A stretch of DNA of 64,000 bases. It comes from Diphasiastrum complanatum (lineage: Eukaryota > Streptophyta > Lycopodiopsida > Lycopodiales > Lycopodiaceae). The stretch spans positions 25,535,542 through 25,599,541 of the forward strand of contig CM055093.1 in assembly GCA_029204225.1 (NCBI GenBank). The letters are read 5' to 3'. This document shows, in pieces, positions 12,131 through 22,930 of the stretch; position 1 is the first letter of the stretch, and every line of letters begins with the position of its first letter. Both the position numbers and the translations under genes were made by a program. The notes below the pieces were generated by a model. It was not told the origin of the DNA, searched no databases, and worked only from the letters and a program-made list of their open reading frames with translations.

Positions 12131-12222
12131 TCACATTGCTCTTTGGAATTAGATTTTGGTAAATACATCTTTTTGTTCATTGATCTTGTCCCATCATAAG
12201 CGCAAGTTTCTCATATAATATG

Positions 12223-13330
12223 TCAAATCCATGGCCTAATCACTATCTGACGTTCTACAACAACGACATGTACTCCTCCCTTACGAGCTCTCTCATAGTT
12301 ATCAGTGGAATCATGTGGAAGCATGATTGGACAAGAAAAGTCCCTAGTGAGTGATAGATCCATGATATCCTCCATTGCAATACCATTGTGCCAACGCTTG
12401 GGTGCATGGTCTAGCACCACACTAAACTTTGGGTCCATGTCATCAACAACATAAAAAACTTGGTGTACATGTTCAGGCATTACAAATGGCTGGTCGTCAA
12501 CATCTAATGCCTTTAGTAATTTGGTGGTATCCACCATTTGTAAACCATACTTATCTGTTCTCATCGTTGCATTGCTTCCAAAAATGTTTGGTTTGTACCA
12601 TTTACAATACAATAACATTGTCGAAAAACATCCCAAATCTAGTTCCAATGTGTGTATGATTCTTCCAAACTATCGAAGCTTTGCCATGATTGGATTTTTG
12701 TCCTTGACACTAATACGACTCCAAGTATTGAAGTAGGCCGCAACTCCAAAGTCTTGTGTGATCTTGCCAATATCAGCTTTCTCGGTCCTGAAATGATACC
12801 CTTTGATGTTCATCACTGAATATGAGCGTGCAACTTGTTAAGGGCCTTGTGCAAGTTCAAATAATGTATTATCCACTTTTATTCCTTCTTTGATTGCTCT
12901 GAAAACTATTACATATAACAAAGATAGTTTGAATAAACATTGATAGTTTTTCATGGAAAAATTTATATCACAGCATGCAAAAGAAATAGCTTCATAATGT
13001 ACCTTCTCTCCAATATTCAATTGAGAATCCAATTGCTGCTTCTATAGCATAGCCTTCTACCATGCTTCCTTCAGGCCTTGCTACATTTTTCACAAAGGAT
13101 TTCATTTTTTTCATGTACCTCTCAAAGGGATACATCCATCTCAATCGTACTGGGCCACATAAATTTATTTGCTCCACAACATGAATAAGCAAATGAGACA
13201 TCATATCAAAAAATGTTGGTGGAAATGTCTTCTCTAAGCAGCATAGGACATATATAGCTTCGTTGTACAAATCATCATAGCTTTTTAGATCGATAGTATT
13301 TGCACATATCTTTCTAAGAAGAAGACTCAA
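12223..13330 (-). pseudogene. CACTA transposase 3' half (DUF4218 and DUF4216 domains)
   Basis: Right to left on the minus strand: 13330-12992 encodes a DUF4218-type region (YNEAIYVLCCLEKTFPPTFF, then HLLIHVVEQINLCGPVRLRW, PFERYMKKMK, PEGSMVEGYAIEAA). After a short gap with a probable intron, 12830-12223 encodes DUF4216 (NIKGYHFRTEKADIGKITQDFGV, AKLR, then LELDLG, VDDQPFVMPEHVHQVFYVVDDMD). One stop interrupts AKLR-FGRII near 12660. These domains form the C-terminal part of tnp2-type transposases. The catalytic tnp2 half is missing upstream, where subterminal repeats begin directly, so the gene is dead. A different CACTA copy from those at 3.1 and 26.2 kb. Confidence 0.85.
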
Positions 13331-13489
13331 TCGTATGATTGCAAAAAATCACAAAGGTCTTAAGAGAACATTATTTATATAATTTCTTTTTATATTTGAT
13401 GAGTTTCAATGATTTGTACTAAATTAGTCTAGCTATAATGTGTATGTTACAATTGATCACTCTACTTTTGGTTCACACCAAAGCATAAG

Positions 13490-14022
13490 ATATTAATCAC
13501 AAGAAAAATGACAATGACTGTCATTTAAGTTGACTTAAATGACAGTTTTTGCTCATTATTTATTTTACATTTAGAAAATTAAGAAGAACCAATTTCATAG
13601 CCGTCGTTTATTTTTAATGACCATCATTTAAGCTGATTTATATGACTCTTTTTTTGTCATCATATATTCCCATTTTGTCAAAATACAAAAGACAATTTTT
13701 ATTGGCCGTCATTTAAGTCAAATAAATGACGGTGTTTTACTGTCATTTATCTTCCATTACATAGTAAAGATGATTTTTATTGACCGTCATTTGAGTTGAC
13801 TTAAAGGACGATTTTTTACTGTCATTTATTTTTCGTTTTGGCAAAATAAAAAGAACAGCTTTTAATGGTCATCATTTAAGTTGATTTAAAAGATGGTTTT
13901 TGGTTGTCATTTATTCTTCTTCGTTTTGGCAAAATGAAAAAGACGGTTTATAATGGCCGTCATTTATATTGACTTAAATGACTATTTTGGGTCGTCATTT
14001 ATTCTCCATTTTGGCAAAATAA
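13490..14022. repeat. CACTA subterminal repeats, left block
   Basis: Tandem units of about 80 bp: GGCAAAATAAAAAAGACGGTTTTTAATGGCCGTCATTTAA-type arms paired with TTAAATGACGG on the other side, so each unit is partly palindromic. Repeated with drift to the copia insertion point and continued at 20338. Confidence 0.85.
14018..14022. other. Target-site duplication AATAA (left)
   Basis: AATAA before the LTR start, repeated exactly at 20338-20342 after the other LTR. Five bases is usual for copia integration. Confidence 0.9.
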
Positions 14023-14884
14023 TGATAAATTTTACAGTTTTTAGGACAATAATGATTGTACTTTACAATCATAGAGAGTTATTGGTTGCTTAATCAATGA
14101 ATCTATCAAGTTCTACACATTAGATCTTGATCTAGATTCACTACACTTGGATTTAAGCAAGAGCAATGGATCAACACATCATTTTTTAGTGAGAGCGGCT
14201 TCACACGTGTGGAGTACTGTCCACTGTACGGCCTGCACCTGAAACAACAAGTACAATGATACTAGATAGCAATCATGCATAAAAATCACAAGACAAATGA
14301 CTAGAAATCTCACAAAAGTGTAGAGTGCAAAAGTCTCATCAATTTTCTTAGCAAAATGATGATCCTTTTATGGATCAAGTACATCCATGAGTCTGGTACA
14401 GTCCAGCAGGCCTTCACACGTGTGAAGAGTGCCACATCACTCATATCTATCCATTTGATCCATCCTTGATCCTTATCCAATAGTTGACCTTCTAGAATAT
14501 GACTAAAATCCAAAAAGCTAGTCTCCTAGAATATAGGAATATTCCCTACAAAATAGGATCTAAGGAAAATGGTCAACTCTTATCTTCTAGTACTCTATAC
14601 ACACATGTGAACATCCACTTGCCATGTGGGAGCATTTACTCATGCACATGCAAGGAAAAGCTAATTTGTAGGTGACTAGTCAACTTGACTAAAAACTAGT
14701 CATTTCATGTTCACACTAACTAGAATGATACAAAATCAATTTGGATATATACAAACATGAAAAGTACATCCTTTCACACATGGGAACATGCTCCACACGT
14801 GTGAAATCATATCATCAACATATTCTAATGTTTGATCAATATTTACATGAACCAATGTCAAGTGAGAAGTGACAATTTTCAACA
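14023..14884 (-). mobile_element. 3' LTR of the 14.0-20.3 kb copia element
   Basis: 862 bp; in element sense TGTTGAAAATTGTC to TAAAATTTATCA. Contains three exact CACACGTGTG palindromes (14202, 14415, 14794) and CACATG/CATGTG variants. A TATATATCC string on the element strand (about 14740-14750) is a candidate TATA box. Confidence 0.95.
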
Positions 14885-14895
14885 CTCCTCCTCAC
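14885..14895 (-). other. Polypurine tract
   Basis: Element strand GTGAGGAGGAG directly before the 3' LTR: the second-strand primer. It lies just 3' of the polyprotein stop at 14898. Confidence 0.85.
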
Positions 14896-14897
14896 TT

Positions 14898-17800
14898 CTA
14901 ACTTGGCAAATCTAGTGTACATCTATCTACAATTCCAAGAGCATATCTTAACTTAAAAAATGGATCTTTGGACAATGGTTTGGTTAAGATATCAGCTATG
15001 CATTCGGATGATGGTACATGATGTAGTTGCACTTCCTTGGATTGTACCTTCTCCCTCACAAAGTGGTGAGCTATCTCAATATGCTTTGTTCTAGCATGGA
15101 AGATAGGATTTGAAGCAATTTGTTGAGAAGCTTGATTGTCACAAAATATGTAAGGGATCTCCTCGGCCTCTAGCACATGTAGTTCCATCAAGAGTCTTCT
15201 TAGCCATAAGAGCTCTTTGGTTGTTGAAGTCAATGCCTTGTACTCGGCTTCACAAGAAGATAGTGAGATTGTATCTTGCTTTTTGGAAAGCCAAGATATC
15301 ACTCCTCCACAAAGAAATGTTGCAAATGCACTAATGGACTTCCTATCCATCTTGTCACCTGCAAAATCTGAATCCGAGTAGGCTCTCAAGTGCAAGTTAG
15401 ATCCTTCATAAAGTATACCAAAAAATCTAGTACTAGAAACATATCTAAGTACTCTCTTGGCACTTTTCCAATGATGAATTAAAGGAGCTTGCATACTTTG
15501 ACTCAACTTGCTTACACAAAAACTTAAGTCAGGTCTAGTGATGGTTAAATAGATTAGAGAGCCTATAAGCTTCCTAAAGAGAGTGATGTCCTCAAAGGAT
15601 GCTTCATCACCTTCATTAGTTGCTTTCACAACATGCTCCATAGGGGTGTCAATCCCCTTACAATCTTTCATACCAAATCTTTCAAGAATGGAAGTAGCAT
15701 ACTTAGATTGACTTATGAAAGTACAATTGCTACTTCTAGACACTTCTATCCCAAGTATAAACTTTAGGAAGCCTAGATCTACCATCTTGAACTCACTAGA
15801 TAAGTCAACTTTTACTTTGCCTATGCCATCATCATCATTTCCTGTCATAATGATGTCATCAACATAAAGAACTAAAATGATGATCTTTCCTTCATTACAT
15901 TTGAAATATAAAGAAGGTTCATAAGCACTTAGTACAAAGCCAAGGGAATAGAGAAAATCATGCAACCTAGAGTACCAAGCTCTAGGTGCTTGCTTCAAGC
16001 CATATAGGCTCTTCCTTAAGTAGCACACCTTTTGCTCCTCACCAATCTTGATGAAGCCCTCGGGTTGCATCATGTAGATTTCCTCTTCTAAGAAGCCATT
16101 CAAGAAGGCATTTGTCACATCCATTTGGTAGAGATCCCATTTGAACAAAGTAGCAATGCAAATGATTAATCTAATAGTTACAAGCTTAGCTACAGGTGCA
16201 AATGTTTCTTCATAATCCAATCCTTTTATTTGAAGAAATCCCTTAGCAACAAGCCTAGCTTTGTATTTACTAATAGATCCATCTTGATTGTACTTAATTC
16301 TATAAATCCACTTACATGCAAGTGGTTTCTTTCCTCTTGGAAGATTTACAAGATTCCAAGTATGATTTTCTTCTAATGCATCATACTCTACTTGCATTGC
16401 ATCTCTCCAAACTTTAGATTTACATGCTTCTTCAAAAGATGATGGTTCTTCAATCAATGTAGCTAAAAAGGAGTAAGAGGTAGAAGATGTAGAGCCTTCC
16501 TTTTGCTTTCCCTTGTCCACATAGGTAAGCCTTGAGGGCTCGGCCTTGCTCCTTGATGATCTTCTTGGCCCCTTTTGACTTGGATCCAAATCTCCATCCT
16601 CGGGTTTGTCATGATCCTCCTCGGGTTTGTCAAGATCCTCCTCGGATTTGTCAAGATCTTCAATGCACAATGGGTTAGATCCATTTGACAAGCTCTTAGC
16701 AAATTGTGACTCATCAAAAAGTACATCCTTGCTTACCTTTACTTTCTTGGATGTAGGATCATATATCCTATATCCCTTGCTATTTTCTCCATAGCCAACA
16801 AAGATTCCTTTGAAGGAGGTAGCATCTTCTTTCCTTCTAGTCTCCAAAGGAATGTGTACATAACAAGTACATCCAAAGATCTTAAAATATTTTACATTGG
16901 GTTTCTTATCAAACAAGGCTTGATAAGGTGAGATCCCATCTATAGCACTACTAGGAAGTCTATTACACAAATAATTAGCACATGTTATGGCTTCTCCCCA
17001 AAATGAGATGGGAAGTGATGCATCAAGCCTCAAGGACTTTGCACACTCACATAGACTCCTATTTTTCCTCTCGGCCACCCCATTTTGTTGAGGGGTGTAG
17101 GAACAAGTGTATTGTAACTTAATACCATTGATCTCACAAAAGTCTTTCATTTTATTGGAGGTGTACTCTCCTCCATTATCACATCTTAGTGCTTTGATAG
17201 AAGTACTAAGTTGTTTCTCTACTAGAGACTTGAACTTAATGAAAGCTTCATAAACAAGATTTTTCTTTGATAGTAACTCAATCCATGTGAATCTAGTACA
17301 ATCATCTATAAAAGTTACATACATCAAGGCACCTCCATTACTTGCATGTGAAAAACTATGTACATCAGAATGTATGAGATCCAAGGGAGAGAGAGATCTT
17401 GATGAAGATTTCTTGTAAGAAGATTTGTGTGACTTTGCAAGGCCACATGCCTCACACATTTTTCCACACTTCTTGAAAGCTCTTGGTAGGCCGAGAGCTA
17501 GTTCCTTGCTTGCCATTGACTCCATAGATTGAAGATTAGGATGGCCTAATCTCTTATGCCAAAGCTCCACTTGAGTTAGCTCCTCCCTAGCCAAGTTCAC
17601 ACTTTCACTTGCAACATTAGCATCCAACTTGAAAAGTCTACCTTGCTTAATGCCACTAGCTATGCACTTATCATTTTTCAAGATGGAACAAACTCCATTC
17701 TTGAAATGTACATCTAGTCCATTGTCCATTAATTGTCCTACACTAAGCAAGTTTCTTGAAATGGTAGGAACATACAAAACATTATCTAGATCTATCCTTT

Positions 17801-18878
17801 TAGATGTGCCTAAACAAAGAGGTATAGATCCTATGCCATCTATCTTGCATGCTTGATCACTAGCAGTGTATATTGACTTCTTAGAGTCATTACAAGATAG
17901 AAGAGTAGAAAAATAATGCTTGTTAAAGGACATGTGGGAACTAGCCCCACTATCTATCCACCATGTGTCTTGACTTGAAGTTGGTGTAGATGCAACCATT
18001 AAGGATGTGTTGAATCCATCCTCATATTCTTCCTCTTGAGCAATGTTCCCTTGATCTCCTTTGGCTTGTTGATTCTTCTTCAAGTAGCATTCTGAGGCAA
18101 AGTGTCCTTTCTTTCCACAAAAGAAACACTTTAGTTTTGCCTTGTTCTTCACTTTGCCTTTGGAGGTAGATCCTCCATTCTTCATCTCGGCCTCCTTGCC
18201 TTGATTTTTCTTGAATGGATTTTGCTTTTTCTTGCCTTTAGATGTAAAGTTAGCTTTCTCCTCTCCTCCATTAAGTGACATGCTATCCATTCTTGTCTTG
18301 AGGTGTAGAAGCCTACTCTCCTCGGCCACAAGAACATTGTGCAACTTTTCAATGGATGGAAGAGAGTCTTGAATGGCAAATGATTGGACTAAGCTGGTAA
18401 ACCCATCACTTAGACCATTCAAAATGATTTGTACTAGTTCTTGATCTTGGATCTTCTCTCCTATTGAACTTAACTCCTTGTTAAGAGATTTGATCCTAAG
18501 AACATACTCTTGTCCACTCTCTCCACTTCCTTTCATGCTTTGGAAAACTTGATTTCTTAGCATGAGGATTCTTGAAGTATTGTTGGATTCATAAATGATC
18601 TTTAATGAATCCCAAGCCTCTTTGGATGAGGTACAAGAAGACACCTCTTTCAAGAGGTCATTGCATACATTTAACTTTATGCAATGTAGAGCTAATCTTG
18701 CTCTCTTCTTGTATTTGGCTTGTTCTTGGGGAGTTTGAGGCTCTTCCTCTACTCCTTGAACTATGTCATATAGATCATGGATCACTAGGAGTGATTCCAT
18801 TCTCACTTTCCAAATGGAATAATTTGTGGAAGTGAGTCTCTCACTTGGTTCCATCAAATATCCACCCATGGATGACAT
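14898..18878 (-). CDS. Intact copia gag-pol polyprotein, 1326 aa
   Basis: One unbroken frame for all retrotransposition functions. Residues 1-200 are gag (UBN2 type: KVRMESLL, KEAWDSLKIIYE, VQIILNGL); a CCHC zinc knuckle lies at 251-264 (C251, C254, H259, C264); the aspartic protease motif DSGASSH starts at 309. The pre-integrase/zinc region has H441, H446, C475 and C478. The integrase catalytic triad fits D505, D567 and E603, with the usual 35-residue D-E spacing. RT begins near 840 and has YVDD at 1005-1008. RNase H has YSDSDFAGD, SLSSCEAEY (E1210) and CDNQ (D1247); the C-terminus has the ADILTKPL motif. The Met at 18878 is the first in frame and matches gag starts of the relics (MGSxGAYLLE, MASNGGIMLE). 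Gag and pol are fused without a frameshift, as usual for copia; every key residue checked is present. Confidence 0.97.
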   Translation of the reverse strand: MSSMGGYLMEPSERLTSTNYSIWKVRMESLLVIHDLYDIVQGVEEEPQTPQEQAKYKKRARLALHCIKLNVCNDLLKEVSSCTSSKEAWDSLKIIYESNNTSRILMLRNQVFQSMKGSGESGQEYVLRIKSLNKELSSIGEKIQDQELVQIILNGLSDGFTSLVQSFAIQDSLPSIEKLHNVLVAEESRLLHLKTRMDSMSLNGGEEKANFTSKGKKKQNPFKKNQGKEAEMKNGGSTSKGKVKNKAKLKCFFCGKKGHFASECYLKKNQQAKGDQGNIAQEEEYEDGFNTSLMVASTPTSSQDTWWIDSGASSHMSFNKHYFSTLLSCNDSKKSIYTASDQACKIDGIGSIPLCLGTSKRIDLDNVLYVPTISRNLLSVGQLMDNGLDVHFKNGVCSILKNDKCIASGIKQGRLFKLDANVASESVNLAREELTQVELWHKRLGHPNLQSMESMASKELALGLPRAFKKCGKMCEACGLAKSHKSSYKKSSSRSLSPLDLIHSDVHSFSHASNGGALMYVTFIDDCTRFTWIELLSKKNLVYEAFIKFKSLVEKQLSTSIKALRCDNGGEYTSNKMKDFCEINGIKLQYTCSYTPQQNGVAERKNRSLCECAKSLRLDASLPISFWGEAITCANYLCNRLPSSAIDGISPYQALFDKKPNVKYFKIFGCTCYVHIPLETRRKEDATSFKGIFVGYGENSKGYRIYDPTSKKVKVSKDVLFDESQFAKSLSNGSNPLCIEDLDKSEEDLDKPEEDHDKPEDGDLDPSQKGPRRSSRSKAEPSRLTYVDKGKQKEGSTSSTSYSFLATLIEEPSSFEEACKSKVWRDAMQVEYDALEENHTWNLVNLPRGKKPLACKWIYRIKYNQDGSISKYKARLVAKGFLQIKGLDYEETFAPVAKLVTIRLIICIATLFKWDLYQMDVTNAFLNGFLEEEIYMMQPEGFIKIGEEQKVCYLRKSLYGLKQAPRAWYSRLHDFLYSLGFVLSAYEPSLYFKCNEGKIIILVLYVDDIIMTGNDDDGIGKVKVDLSSEFKMVDLGFLKFILGIEVSRSSNCTFISQSKYATSILERFGMKDCKGIDTPMEHVVKATNEGDEASFEDITLFRKLIGSLIYLTITRPDLSFCVSKLSQSMQAPLIHHWKSAKRVLRYVSSTRFFGILYEGSNLHLRAYSDSDFAGDKMDRKSISAFATFLCGGVISWLSKKQDTISLSSCEAEYKALTSTTKELLWLRRLLMELHVLEAEEIPYIFCDNQASQQIASNPIFHARTKHIEIAHHFVREKVQSKEVQLHHVPSSECIADILTKPLSKDPFFKLRYALGIVDRCTLDLPS

Positions 18879-19463
18879 TTTAGAATGAATGCTCTTTTAA
18901 AAATCACAAAGATTTTTGAATTTTAAAAGATCTATGAAGTGGCCTAAAGCTTACTAGAATGCCTATAGGCTTGTCTCTATCAAACTAACACACAAGCTTG
19001 AATGATACTCAAAGATCTTACCAAAAATTTCTAGCTTTCACTCTCACAAAAAAAAATTGCTTTACACTTTTCTTAGAGATTTCACTTCAACTAAGGATCT
19101 GAACAAATCAGCCTCTTAGATCTGATCTTAGACTCTAAAAAGAAATGCTTCAATGATCCAAAACACTATTTGGTCATAGGCATTAGTTAGAATGAATCTA
19201 GATCAATACTATGCTTCAAAAAGCACCAAAAATGAACTAGTATTGTGATTTTGGGACCAAAAAACACAAAGTAACTTGAATTGAAAGTTGCTGTACGGTT
19301 TCACACGTGTGAAAAGTACATACACAGCCTCCAAGTCGTTTTGATCCAAATGATTACAAGCTATCACTCTAGAAGAACTCGCCCTCACTAGTATTGGCCA
19401 AAAAAACAAATTTTGCCAATGATCTTTACAAGATTTATGATTCAATGATCACTCTCTTACTTA
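18879..19463 (-). other. Leader between primer site and gag
   Basis: About 585 bp without a long frame. It carries one more CACACGTGTG palindrome (19302-19311), flanked by GTACGG and AAGTACA. Probably 5' untranslated RNA with the packaging signal; no packaging motif can be identified by eye. Confidence 0.7.
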
Positions 19464-19475
19464 GCTCTGATACCA
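19464..19475 (-). other. Primer binding site (initiator-Met tRNA)
   Basis: Minus strand TGGTATCAGAGC, abutting the 5' LTR at 19476. Confidence 0.93.
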
Positions 19476-20337
19476 TGATAAATTTTACAGTTTTTAGGAC
19501 AATAATGATTGTACTTTACAATCATAGAGAGTTATTGGTTGCTTAATCAATGAATCTATCAAGTTCTACACATTAGATCTTGATCTAGATTCACTACACT
19601 TGGATTTAAGCAAGAGCAATGGATCAACACATCATTTTTTAGTGAGAGCGGCTTCACACGTGTGGAGTACTGTCCACTGTACGGCCTGCACCTGAAACAA
19701 CAAGTACAATGATACTAGATAGCAATCATGCATAAAAATCACAAGACAAATGACTAGAAATCTCACAAAAGTGTAGAGTGCAAAAGTCTCATCAATTTTC
19801 TTAGCAAAATGATGATCCTTTTATGGATCAAGTACATCCATGAGTCTGGTACAGTCCAGCAGGCCTTCACACGTGTGAAGAGTGCCACATCACTCATATC
19901 TATCCATTTGATCCATCCTTGATCCTTATCCAATAGTTGACCTTCTAGAATATGACTAAAATCCAAAAAGCTAGTCTCCTAGAATATAGGAATATTCCCT
20001 ACAAAATAGGATCTAAGGAAAATGGTCAACTCTTATCTTCTAGTACTCTATACACACATGTGAACATCCACTTGCCATGTGGGAGCATTTACTCATGCAC
20101 ATGCAAGGAAAAGCTAATTTGTAGGTGACTAGTCAACTTGACTAAAAACTAGTCATTTCATGTTCACACTAACTAGAATGATACAAAATCAATTTGGATA
20201 TATACAAACATGAAAAGTACATCCTTTCACACATGGGAACATGCTCCACACGTGTGAAATCATATCATCAACATATTCTAATGTTTGATCAATATTTACA
20301 TGAACCAATGTCAAGTGAGAAGTGACAATTTTCAACA
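19476..20337 (-). mobile_element. 5' LTR of the 14.0-20.3 kb copia element
   Basis: 862 bp, same ends as the 3' LTR and apparently identical to it, with palindromes at 19655, 19868 and 20247. As the 5' LTR it would hold the active promoter, transcribing leftwards. Confidence 0.95.
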
Positions 20338-21116
20338 AATAAAAAAGATGATTTTTAAGGACCGTCATTAAAGTCCACTTAAATGATGGTTTTTGGCCAT
20401 CATTTACTTTTTGTTTGGGCAAAATAAAAAGGACGGTTTTTAATGGCCGTCATTTAAATTGATTTAAATGATGGTTTTTAACCGTCATTTATATTTTGTT
20501 TTGGCAAAATAAAAAAGGACGGTTTCTAATGGTCGTCATTTGTTCTTCTTCATTTTTGCAAAATAAAATGGACAGTTTATAATGGCCGTCATTTGAATTG
20601 ATTTAAATGACGATTTTTGGCTGTCATATATTCTCCATTTTGGCAAAATAAAAAAAGACGGCTTTTAATGACCATCATTAAAGTCCACTTAAATGACAAT
20701 TTTTGGCCATCATTTACCTTCCGTTTGGGCAAAATAAAAAGGACAGTTTTTAATGGCCGTCATTTAAATTGATTTAAATGACAGTTTTTTTAAGTTGATT
20801 TAAATGCGGTTTTTGGCTGTCATTTATTCTCCATTTTGGCAAAATAAAAAAGATAGTTTTTAATGGCCTTCATTTAAGTTGATTTAAATGACGATTTTTT
20901 ACCGTCATTTAAAATGGTTTATATGAGGATTTTTTGTCATCATTTTTTTAGATTAAAAATAAATAAATGATGGCTTTTTGTTGGCCGTCATTTAAGATAA
21001 CATAAATGACGGTTTTTGGCCGTCATTTCAACCATTGGTTTTAATGACATGGATTAAATGACTCAAACCCGTCATTAAAACCAACTTAAATGATGATTTT
21101 TGGCCATCATTTTTTG
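20338..21116. repeat. CACTA subterminal repeats, right block
   Basis: The continuation of the left block, about nine or ten units of the GGCCGTCATTTAA / TTAAATGACGG type. Begins with the second AATAA duplication and runs to the CACTA terminus. Confidence 0.87.
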
Positions 21117-21133
21117 CCCATTTTGGCCTAGTG
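21117..21133. other. CACTA terminal inverted repeat (one end)
   Basis: Reverse strand CACTAGGCCAAAATGGG: the CACTA signature followed by GC-rich terminal sequence. LTR homology resumes immediately outside. The partner terminus was not found. Confidence 0.7.
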
Positions 21134-21294
21134 AATCAATTAATAGCCAATTTTGGCCTATATGTCCAAATGACATGATTTTGGTGTCATTTTGAAGTTC
21201 TTAAAGTTTGACCTCTTCCACAACTATATGCCAAAATTATCAAATTTGGCCTAAACTAGTCAAGAAAATGTTGACAATTTTCACACTCCCTCTT
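21134..21294 (-). mobile_element. Right part of the split copia LTR
   Basis: Matches the right end of the LTR at 33200-33854: an AGC..AATTTTGGCCTATATG block, TCTCATTTTGAAG-like and AAGTTTGAC segments, and an identical terminus GTTGACAATTTTCACA followed by CTCCCTCTTCAAC. It ends at 21294 in the CA before the polypurine tract. Together with 11240-11605 it shows the LTR existed before the CACTA insertion. Confidence 0.75.
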
Positions 21295-22930
21295 CAACTT
21301 TGCTTGCTAGTTTTACAACACTACTTTGATCTAACTTAAGAATGGTTTCCATCTTAAGGATAGATCTCCTCTCAATGATCCTAATATGTACAAAACAATA
21401 AACTTCATAATAGATATAGATAACAGTGTCCATCTTGGATGTTTCATTAATTTTACATTCAAGATGAAACTAGTACACGAAGAATAATATAGAATGGGAA
21501 TGGAATGATTCCTCCAGGTTTCCACCTTTGAAATCTCTGTTAAACAGTAGCAAACATGTAACAAATGAAAGTGAAGAATGCTTGCTTGCATGTCTTCTCC
21601 ATATTTCACTTCTTGTGAAGTGTATGTGTTGAAATCCACCATGCCTTTTTGCCATGAAGAACCATCAAACCTTGGAAATCCATGAGTAAAAGAGTACAAC
21701 AATGATGCTAAGCCAGCTCTGTAAGACTCCATATAACTACTAGGTAGCACTAGTCCTTCTCCAAGATCCATTGGATACAAAGAGATGATCATAGATTCAC
21801 CAAATTTTGACAATTTCCACACATTGACATAACATAGCTCAAACATAAAGTTAGTTGAGTAAAGTAGACTTGAACAAGACATCCTTGCTGCTCCTTTGCC
21901 TTTACTTGAGTCTTCAATAACTGCAAAAATAGATCCTTAGTGCCTTGGCCATTTGATTCTTCTTTGATGCTCTTGACTAGCTTCAAATTGCCAATTTCCA
22001 ATTGGTGCTGATGAAGCTCATTAAGATCAACCTCTTGATCTTCCTCTTGACCATCAAAACCATTGACCAAAACCTGTTTTCCAGAACTATAAATGACATC
22101 CATTCCATGAAGACAACCATCCATATGCATAACATCATCTATACAAGAAGATGTACCAAAACATGTGAGTAAAGCCAAGTTTGTAACTTTCAAAACTTGC
22201 TTACCCTTCTCATCATATGTAAGCCTTGTTGACTTTTCACTTTACCTTGAGGATCTTCTTGGAACTTGACTTGGGGAGGCATCTCCACTATCATCATCAA
22301 GAAAGTTAGGATAAACAACATGAAGATTGTTAGTTTCATCAACATCAACTTTCTTTGGTACATTGTCTTCTATATAGATGACATCTCTAGAAATGAGAAC
22401 TTTTCTTATTGAAGGAATGTAAACCTTGTAAGCCTTGCTTAGTTCACTATAGCCAACATTCTTTGATGAAGGATCTTCTTTAGTTCTATCATCAAGAGTG
22501 ATGTTGACAAAACAAGTACAATCAAAGATCCTACAATGCTTGACACTCCCCCTTGTACCATAAAGGACCTCAAAAAGAGTTTTACCATCCAAGGAAGCAC
22601 TTGTCCACCTGTTACAAAGATAGTTAGCACGTGCTAAAGCTTCCCCCCAGAAAGACTTAGAAAGATTTGCATGTAATCTCATTGTCTGGGCACATTCACA
22701 AAGGGTTCTATTATTCCTCCTAGCTACTCCATTATGTTGTGGAGTCCTAAGACTAGAGTACTCCTCCTTAATTCCATGCCTTAGATACTTTAGTTTAGTT
22801 TTTTTACAGTACTTAGTTATACATACAATTTTTGATATGAGATTCATGTTGATGGATCTTTGAATATGGGGAGCCAAATCAAATCTATTAATGTCAACAA
22901 GAATGGAAACTAGCTTGAATCTGCATAAGA
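21295..22930 (-). pseudogene. Non-autonomous copia relic; 3' half of pol replaced by foreign sequence
   Basis: Next to the 3' LTR and polypurine tract, the last codons read VKLASKVEEGV, matching the end of the intact polyprotein at 33850 (LKLASNVEEGV). At the other end, 22877-22140 is copia integrase plus linker: RTPQHNGVARRNNRTLCECA, SFWGEALARANYLCNRW, DCTCFVNITLDDRTKEDPSS, and RLTYDEKGKQV at about 22210 followed by NLALLTCF. RT and RNase H are absent; instead there is an unrelated block at about 21360-22140. Frameshifts and missing catalytic parts make pol dead, but the ends needed for mobilisation by other copies are partly kept. Confidence 0.8.
21360..22140 (-). other. Foreign sequence block inside copia, copy 2 (best preserved)
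   Basis: Two overlapping open frames cover the block: 22193-21789 (134 codons, only the first about 18 copia-like) and 21882-21331 (183 codons). Recognisable shared peptides are GFPRFDGSSWQKG, MVDFNTYTSQEVKYGEDMQA, FHLLHVCYC and ISKVETWRN, then ETSKMDTVIYI in the alternative frame. Diverged versions occur at 10141-10730 and 43970-44410. No copia, gypsy or CACTA motif is present. By analogy with elements such as maize Bs1, which carries part of a host gene, a captured cellular sequence is plausible. I do not recognise the gene. Confidence 0.55.

Larger units (their letters stand above)
14023..20337 (-). mobile_element. Complete Ty1/copia retrotransposon, 6315 bp, minus strand
   Basis: A structurally complete LTR retrotransposon. 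Order in element sense: 5' LTR (20337-19476), primer site (19475-19464), leader, one long gag-pol frame (18878-14898), polypurine tract (14895-14885), 3' LTR (14884-14023). The LTRs are both 862 bp and I found no difference between them by eye. A perfect AATAA duplication flanks it inside CACTA subterminal repeats. Intact frame plus identical LTRs point to recent insertion and possible autonomy; expression cannot be judged from sequence. Confidence 0.96.
11606..21133 (-). mobile_element. CACTA (En/Spm) element, internally deleted, split by a copia insertion
   Basis: The right end is the CACTA terminus CACTAGGCCAAAATGGG (minus strand, 21133-21117), followed inward by tandem subterminal repeats. 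A transposase 3' half lies at 12223-13330 in the same orientation. A complete copia element sits at 14023-20337 within the subterminal repeats, flanked by AATAA duplications. The tnp2 half of the transposase is absent, so the element is internally deleted. The left terminus was not found: no CACTAGG-type end is visible between 11560 and 12220, so the left coordinate is a placeholder where LTR homology stops. The outer host is a copia LTR (11240-11605 plus 21134-21294). Confidence 0.65.

Noticed and set aside
13490-14022. Independent palindromic satellite
   Set aside because: The same units resume after the copia at 20338 and end in a CACTA terminus, so they are subterminal repeats of that element.
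14310-14513. 67-codon frame repeated at 19763-19966
   Set aside because: It lies inside the two identical LTRs, so the duplication comes from the LTRs and not from a gene.
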